A DNA stretch of 5,420 nucleotides from Actinomycetes bacterium (GTDB lineage Bacteria; Actinomycetota; Acidimicrobiia; Acidimicrobiales; Palsa-688). Position 1 is the stretch's first letter. The number at the start of each line of letters is the position of its first letter. A model generated the notes under the pieces. It ran no database searches. It had not been told where the DNA came from and was given only the letters and a program-made list of their open reading frames with translations. Positions 5,411 through 5,420 of this stretch are shown here, one piece after another. Made by a program: the position numbers and the translations under genes. The stretch covers positions 1 to 5,420 of the forward strand of contig JAKAXG010000351.1 of NCBI GenBank assembly GCA_021827225.1. The letters are read 5' to 3'.

Positions 5411-5420
5411 CCGGCCGGAT

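Noticed and set aside
1..5420. CRISPR array, tRNA/rRNA genes, insertion sequences, attachment sites
   Set aside because: I saw no regularly spaced repeats, no tRNA-like cloverleaf, no transposase and no terminal inverted repeats in the window.

Overview
This 5.4 kb window is GC-rich throughout. It has very G/C-biased third codon positions, GTG and TTG starts, and four-base stop/start overlaps. Together with the protein families present, this points to a high-GC actinomycete-type genome, possibly an uncultured Actinomycetota lineage such as Acidimicrobiia. That placement is inference; no rRNA or other marker is in the window.

Left part (1-675, minus strand): a gene for a small HhH-GPD-fold protein of the DNA-glycosylase superfamily. 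Its TGA overlaps the GTG start of a ThiS-like sulfur carrier gene that runs off the left edge. The HhH-GPD gene appears to have a leaderless promoter. Positions 676-826 are a divergent intergenic region. It holds that promoter, a 12-bp GC palindrome and the ribosome binding site of the rightward unit, but no recognisable promoter for that unit.

Right part (827-5377, plus strand): three genes in a probable operon. A FadD-type AMP-forming acyl-CoA ligase is followed, through a TTGA overlap, by a soluble class I HMG-CoA-reductase-family enzyme. After a 76-base gap comes a 12-helix MFS transporter. That gap has no visible promoter. It carries a hairpin and a second, mutually exclusive set of stems around the transporter's ribosome binding site and ATG. 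A ribosome-binding-like sequence at the right edge suggests that a fourth gene begins at the border.

Most interesting is the ligase-reductase-transporter cassette. The reductase keeps the catalytic Glu, Lys, Asp and His of HMG-CoA reductase. By manual alignment it lacks the Lys that helps hold the HMG carboxylate (human Lys735), so its acyl-CoA substrate may not be HMG-CoA. A coherent but unproven reading is: the transporter moves a carboxylic acid (or its product), the ligase makes the CoA thioester, and the reductase reduces it to the alcohol, or the whole route runs in the oxidative, mevalonate-using direction. The transporter also has an unusual ~100-residue extracytoplasmic segment between helices 11 and 12, with an internal repeat.
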